A DNA stretch of 35,150 bases, taken from a virus. The notes beneath the pieces are model-generated. The model had not been told where the DNA came from, ran no database searches, and saw only the letters and a program-made list of their open reading frames with translations. This document shows positions 32,201 to 35,150 of the stretch, piece after piece; position 1 is the first letter of the stretch, and each line of letters opens with the position of its first letter. Location: positions 1 to 35,150 of the IMG/VR virus record IMGVR_UViG_3300009466_000007; one strand, given 5' to 3'. A program made the translations under genes and the position numbers.

Positions 32201-35150
32201 CGAACACAACTATTAGACAAGTACAAGGGTGGGCCAGAAGAGTTAGCATCAGTTGTTCTTGCAGAGAAAACTAAAAAATTAGACACAGATCTAGAGATAA
32301 AGATTAATGCTGTAGCAGGAAGTGGAATTGTCGGTCCAGACGCATTAAGTAAAATGGTTGACATGTTTGGAACAGATGCAAAGGGACAAGCAGCAATCCG
32401 CAGAAATCTAGATTTGGCAATCACAAAGCACGACCCAGGAAAAGTTCAGCAGTTGCTTCTACAACTTGGAACATTCAAAAACGAAAAAACAAGTAGAAAA
32501 ATTTTTGTTGCATTAATGAAAAAAGATCCAGCAAAGTTTGATAAACTTGCATCAACAATTGCACTTATGCAAAAGATGGACACCAAGGAAATCAATTTAG
32601 AAGCATTCTTTGAATCAGAGGATGCCATTACAAAACTAGAAGACCTTCAGTTAAAACTTGAAGAAGTCGAAAACATGCCAACTCCAATTACCACAGAAGC
32701 AATTGCTCTTATTAATACTGATGGAAATTCAAAAACTAAGGATATGAGTGCATTACTTGCTATTTGGGACCAATGGGGCAATCTTCCAGATGAAACAAAA
32801 AAGACTGTTATTCAAGAGTACATTGCAATATATTCAACAATTGATGATGAAGCAGCACTTAACAGCATAAAGACTAGAAATCCAAAAGCAAGAAAAATTA
32901 CACAAGCACAAATTAATGCTGAAAAAGGAAGAATGGCAGCAGAAAGAACGATGCAGGTTGTCAATCAGGATATTGCATCTGCCAAGGCTAACGGCATTGA
33001 TGATGGGTCTAAGGATGGTTCAAAGAAGGAAGATCCAATCAATGACATTCTTAGAAGACTCAAAGAGGTAAGACTTGCGTCTGTTAATGCTGCTGGTGGC
33101 ATTTCAGAATTATTTAAAGCAGTCGGAGATGGCAAAAAGGTAAAGGGCGTAATTGGTGATGTATTCAACGGAATGCAACAGCAGTTAACTAAAAAGGGCT
33201 CAAACCAACAGTTTATTGACTTCCTAACCTCTATGATTGGTGACCCAGCAGAACTTGGCAAGTACATGAAGACTGCTACAAAGGCTCCCAGCGGAAAGAA
33301 CAAGGGTAAGGTTGTAGATCCATTTACTGGTAAGGTAATTCAGGGTGGCAAGGCTGGGGGTGTAGTTTTATCTGATAAGGGTAAAGCAGCACAAGCAGGG
33401 TTAGCAAAGGCTATTGGTGGAGACTACAATGCAGCACAACTTAAATCAATAACAAATGATAAAGATCGTGCCAAGGTCATGGAAAGAATTGCAACACTTG
33501 CAAAGACAAACAATAAGTTTGTTATTGATAATGCAACACTACAAAATATTTTAAATGACGAATACTATGTAACTGAAATTGCTGCTGGAAGAATTACAGA
33601 CAAGGAACTTGAGACAAACACACTTCTTGCAAAGCAAGCAGAATTAAGACAAAAGATTAACGGTATTGTAACTGAAGGACTTTCTGCACAACAGGAAATT
33701 TCAGATAAGGGTCGAATTGGTGAACTTCTAAAGTTTATGAAGGAGACTACAGATCTTCCACAACTTTCTGAGAACGCTTTGCTTGATATGATTAAGAATC
33801 CAAATCAACTATCTGCTGCAATTTCTGCAATGGATATGTATAAGACTGGAATAGAAAAGGTTCCTGCAAGCCTACAGAAGGTTGTTGATGGACTTAATAA
33901 TGTTCAGAAGAATGCTAAGATTCAGGGATACATCAATTTTGCATCACAAACAATGCCAGAGAAAATTTCTCAGGGAGCAGCAGCAGCACAAAATGTTTTA
34001 GGAGTTAAGGCACGTTTAAGAGAAAGAATGAACATGTCTGAACTCAGAAAGTATGGAACAAAGGCAAACCCTAGCATGGGAGAGACTGCCTATCAGAATG
34101 CACTAAAGGCAACTGGTGGTGCCTCATTGACAGGTGGCGGAAAGAGTTTGAGTCAGATTCAAGTTGCAAGACAAGGACTTGGATCCCAAATGAACCTTGT
34201 ACAGGCAAGAGCAAATCAGATTCAAAGAGACATCTCTGCAAAAGAAGATGAACTAAATAAAGCAATAGAAGATAAGAATAAGTATTATGAAAAGTTAATC
34301 GACACCGAAAAGGATTCTATTGAGGCAAATGAGTCAAACCTTAAGAAGCAGTTTACAGACTTAATTGATGCAAAGCAAACAGAGTCTAATAAGTTAAGCA
34401 ATGATTTAGCAATTATTAATCATCAAGAAGAAGAAATCAACAAGGTCTATGATGAAAGAATCAAGGCATTAAATGAAACACAGCAGATAAATCAAAGACT
34501 TATTGCTCAACAACAAACACAACTTGGTTTAGCAGATGCAATTACACAGGGTGACATAGCAGGAGCAGCCCGTGCTGCTCAAGAAATGCGATCACAGAGT
34601 GCAGCAGCATATGCAGAAGATACAACAAATGCTCTAACACAAGCAAGAGACAACCAGATCAAGGGCCTAAAGGGTGCAGAGTCTGGAATGACAAAGGAAC
34701 AAATTGCAGAGCGTCAGTATCAAATATCTCAAGAGATTTATAAGTTAGAAACAAATCCTGCAAGACTTGCAATAGTCGCTGCAATAGAAGCATCACAGGC
34801 TAAGATTACTCAGTATGAAAAAGATAGATCTGTTGCACTCGATGGAATAAATGCTAAGTATGAAACAGAGGTTGCTAATTTAAATAAGGCTCTTGCTGCA
34901 CAAACAAGCATCCTTGACTCATTAGAAAAAGAAGATGCAGCCCTTGCAGCACAAGAAGCAGAACTTATTTTGATTCTTGATAGTCTAACTAGCATGGATG
35001 ACCTTGCTGGAAAAACGCTACAAGATTTTGAAGATATGGTTCTTAAGGCAGAATCAATGGCCACTGCTCTAGAAGAAGATATTGTTAAGGCAATGATGGC
35101 TATTGAGGCAGACTCGGCAAGTGCCTCTGGATCTTGGACAAACATTGTGG
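26225..35150 (+). CDS. Tape measure protein (TP901 type), 3' truncated
   Basis: The frame is open from TTG 26225 to the right edge (2975 codons). I chose TTG because AAAGGGGGTG (26206-26215) is a good SD, while the ATG at 26218 hits TAA within nine codons. The protein sets tail length and helps eject DNA. Residues ~185-560 are the TP901 tape-measure domain (NTQWAGRQLMVGLTMPLAML; LGGDVEDLAFFLTAMKEGGI). A hydrophobic segment follows (about 555-590), then GEAVIPADVTAKNIGFLHAM, typical of these proteins. Residues ~819-945 look kinase-like (see findings). A Gly/Ala hydrophobic hairpin is near 1620-1680. The remainder is helical and Gln/Lys/Ala-rich, with long coiled coils near the right edge. AGA is the usual Arg codon. 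Confidence 0.93.
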   Translation, partial: MSDVNANIGININTADALAQLRTLQAGLSKFHQTLAQGNISAANAQKGLNAQLIQSVNATGKFAASQVKVVTSTQAFTSALEKNKLSMGQYFKYTAAATMANTKSLTNMFAQEREIINRARRDRVKALQTQYVQLQKANGGFADAIRIMPKTLMMANGQFTELGTRIQYAAQRQQFLNQLLKQGSTQLLNFGKNTQWAGRQLMVGLTMPLAMLGSYAAKAFKEMEAAVVKFQRVYGDIFTDSAATDVAVENIKRIANEYTKFGVSVTQTMEMAATAAAAGFQGTALNAQVREANKLAVLGQVEQQQALETTISLQNAFGLSTEDLAKKIDFLNAVENQTVLSIEDLTIAIPKAAPVVRQLGGDVEDLAFFLTAMKEGGINASQGANALKSGLASMINPTKNTSEMLAKMGININAVVESNKGDLKGTVLGFARALDELDPLNRARAIEQLFGKFQFARISTLFQNVVKEGSQASRALQLSGASLEELAIISEREMGKIEDSVGFKFQAAVEQFKQTIMPIGKEFLEALTPIVKFIGGLFEKFNNLSDGTKKFVTIVTTLVAGIGPIFLMTFGLLANGLANLIKLFALIRGGMAKLNGQNKVLGGGFDYLTQQEIENLASSNALHGSHQKLIQVFNVESTALQKLAGSYANAASQARALATSSPGLFASPGATTAVAGLPGGRTRPVRKYADGVLQVPGPKGAGDIQPAFLAPGEAVIPADVTAKNIGFLHAMMAGKTPGYMAGKIPARPKFHAKPDETQSGAKMIGMPKSIAQVTQSRQIADRIAESVQKSQFGKVPPTDFGTLLQGTSGRSFPIPNVGGVYRKPNGEVVFVKPAVDATSALAEQRATIIAREAHGLSAPKQTIKTMMDPTDTTGKRKLIVLESPYDPKLAEASGKFTKKQMVTQLVASLLRGDKDLSKSNVFGNTLADVGPAGVFGKASGFRDIQSAMPSMKDQAMINLLGVKGGARKDFALSTADIAKKMTPQEYNSAISGEIAKVLPKLKNTVGGMNLSSAEAAPYNAMIARLEAGQKVNWADFQKIHASAGSPVKKLMAGFIPELSPVAKSQSQVEMQKFFDWADKQVESSKLDGTFKGRWKKSTGPAFRQSLMEKMIYDPNSKTFWTNQGGTNGVNLERMQERFNYRFGIAPDPKSGKYVKSNLFNINKFLSNVTSGGASKRGGDIGANNSKAKIVWNDIKKAAADPGGIKSDKTIRKYTDFLANMKDAAGNETQLAKDLKSKDLGVRKAAMESIDKMFKFDASHAQAVRVYDSLDDAAAGKSRPAAKSEKYSMGTMGPDYRVVNEYVKTNDPQNKSRFEKILDWNNKSGNPLGLNASQTSSIQAAIQSIVKQENHPFEPQNQRHVKALAELEIKARDMMTTNPSQSKGLSFLSKNPGAYMNARLVNEVMSDRIADSSWFKRMNAKKMFMNTDILDEKGRPVRGGLETVRKSEYYRDPKTGRFIPYTGQNTIPVSTGRVTGKGTETRTPDTTKTGGGPTATRSQARTFAIRRDAGDPRFQGLGTESGLSKAAQGRVTNAVQEQARLLKARNNLTKQEISQALSQYRRRVVAAEIEKSNNVSQEKRMREQAKAETAKLTNAKDAAKREAVEKRMARQEKVGRYSGGTAGALGGVAMGAMMTGADSKVTGGLFAASALAGMAPMLTNPYIAAGTAVLALAGSVWIAEKANKSAAEKISRFTDETSATTEKMKSIGELTGKVGASELYARKRSTSVSDRYTTGFERGKQQFGATFVESETGKSIVESFTKDMVTGGNNAVKKISLQLAAYVSDGIMSAEQAHSVASQIGINLNNQTVTSQISGEILSLIGPGGVDLLKDPLTVRMNLVQEQISSTSMSTEDYAAAGVPVFDMGAQDDIQEAASNYFDDYIALFTETGPERIGAALGSSFAQSFEFNQSQADSFAKYYDDQILILQKQKLQTSEVSKQKVITDKILELEGKRNSGLEAFKKNNQAILDTASKAIGALQNSSPGTKALKTASRTQLLDKYKGGPEELASVVLAEKTKKLDTDLEIKINAVAGSGIVGPDALSKMVDMFGTDAKGQAAIRRNLDLAITKHDPGKVQQLLLQLGTFKNEKTSRKIFVALMKKDPAKFDKLASTIALMQKMDTKEINLEAFFESEDAITKLEDLQLKLEEVENMPTPITTEAIALINTDGNSKTKDMSALLAIWDQWGNLPDETKKTVIQEYIAIYSTIDDEAALNSIKTRNPKARKITQAQINAEKGRMAAERTMQVVNQDIASAKANGIDDGSKDGSKKEDPINDILRRLKEVRLASVNAAGGISELFKAVGDGKKVKGVIGDVFNGMQQQLTKKGSNQQFIDFLTSMIGDPAELGKYMKTATKAPSGKNKGKVVDPFTGKVIQGGKAGGVVLSDKGKAAQAGLAKAIGGDYNAAQLKSITNDKDRAKVMERIATLAKTNNKFVIDNATLQNILNDEYYVTEIAAGRITDKELETNTLLAKQAELRQKINGIVTEGLSAQQEISDKGRIGELLKFMKETTDLPQLSENALLDMIKNPNQLSAAISAMDMYKTGIEKVPASLQKVVDGLNNVQKNAKIQGYINFASQTMPEKISQGAAAAQNVLGVKARLRERMNMSELRKYGTKANPSMGETAYQNALKATGGASLTGGGKSLSQIQVARQGLGSQMNLVQARANQIQRDISAKEDELNKAIEDKNKYYEKLIDTEKDSIEANESNLKKQFTDLIDAKQTESNKLSNDLAIINHQEEEINKVYDERIKALNETQQINQRLIAQQQTQLGLADAITQGDIAGAARAAQEMRSQSAAAYAEDTTNALTQARDNQIKGLKGAESGMTKEQIAERQYQISQEIYKLETNPARLAIVAAIEASQAKITQYEKDRSVALDGINAKYETEVANLNKALAAQTSILDSLEKEDAALAAQEAELILILDSLTSMDDLAGKTLQDFEDMVLKAESMATALEEDIVKAMMAIEADSASASGSWTNIV

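Overview
The window is a contiguous stretch of the structural half of a dsDNA tailed phage with a long, probably non-contractile tail (siphovirus type). No bacterial housekeeping genes are seen. The DNA is AT-rich and tightly packed: no gene-free gap exceeds about 130 bases, and several genes overlap by 1-4 bases. The host is not shown directly. Frequent leaderless starts placed just behind TGn-TATAAT promoters, a secreted lysozyme-like lysin, a cobalamin-dependent (class II) ribonucleotide reductase and fibre domains of the kind common in aquatic phages together suggest an aquatic virus of a Gram-positive, perhaps actinobacterial, host. That is inference. No integrase, repressor, tRNA, CRISPR array or terminase gene is visible.

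Layout. (1) 1-2816: the 3' end of a Cys-rich protein, then a cassette of a sulfotransferase, a small zinc-ribbon protein, a GlcNAc-transferase-like glycosyltransferase and a prolyl-4-hydroxylase-like 2OG-Fe(II) oxygenase, ending in a bidirectional terminator. (2) 2861-3409, minus strand: the only minus-strand gene, a secreted SLT/lysozyme-like lysin with its own promoter. (3) 3541-10050: a fibre/appendage module of eight genes, including alanine-rich coiled coils, an Mtd-like N-terminus, VHGIA repeats, and an FN3-(FGA)n-Hint protein. (4) 10065-12946: a DUF6065-like protein and an nrdJ-type ribonucleotide reductase behind its own terminator and promoter. (5) 12966-16658: a 1230-aa LamG-like virion protein. 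(6) 16677-21224: the head module of a small protein, portal, protease with an in-frame nested scaffold, and major capsid protein. (7) 21316-24357: a head-tail connector and completion operon. (8) 24429-35150: major tail protein, two paralogous tail-assembly chaperones, and a tape measure protein that starts at TTG 26225 and is still open after 2975 codons at the right edge.

How the genes work together. The head and tail modules make the virion. The protease, nested scaffold and capsid protein build and mature the procapsid. The paired chaperones bind the giant tape measure. The fibre module supplies host-recognition appendages. The left-hand cassette could modify one or more virion proteins after translation: proline hydroxylation, GlcNAc addition and sulfation. 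A hydroxylase next to a glycosyltransferase of this type parallels the eukaryotic Skp1 hydroxyproline-GlcNAc pathway, and I consider it the most interesting hypothesis in the window. Other highlights are the Ser1-type Hint domain on an (FGA)n fibre protein, the G/GT-like chaperones encoded by gene duplication, the nested scaffold, and the many leaderless extended -10 promoters.
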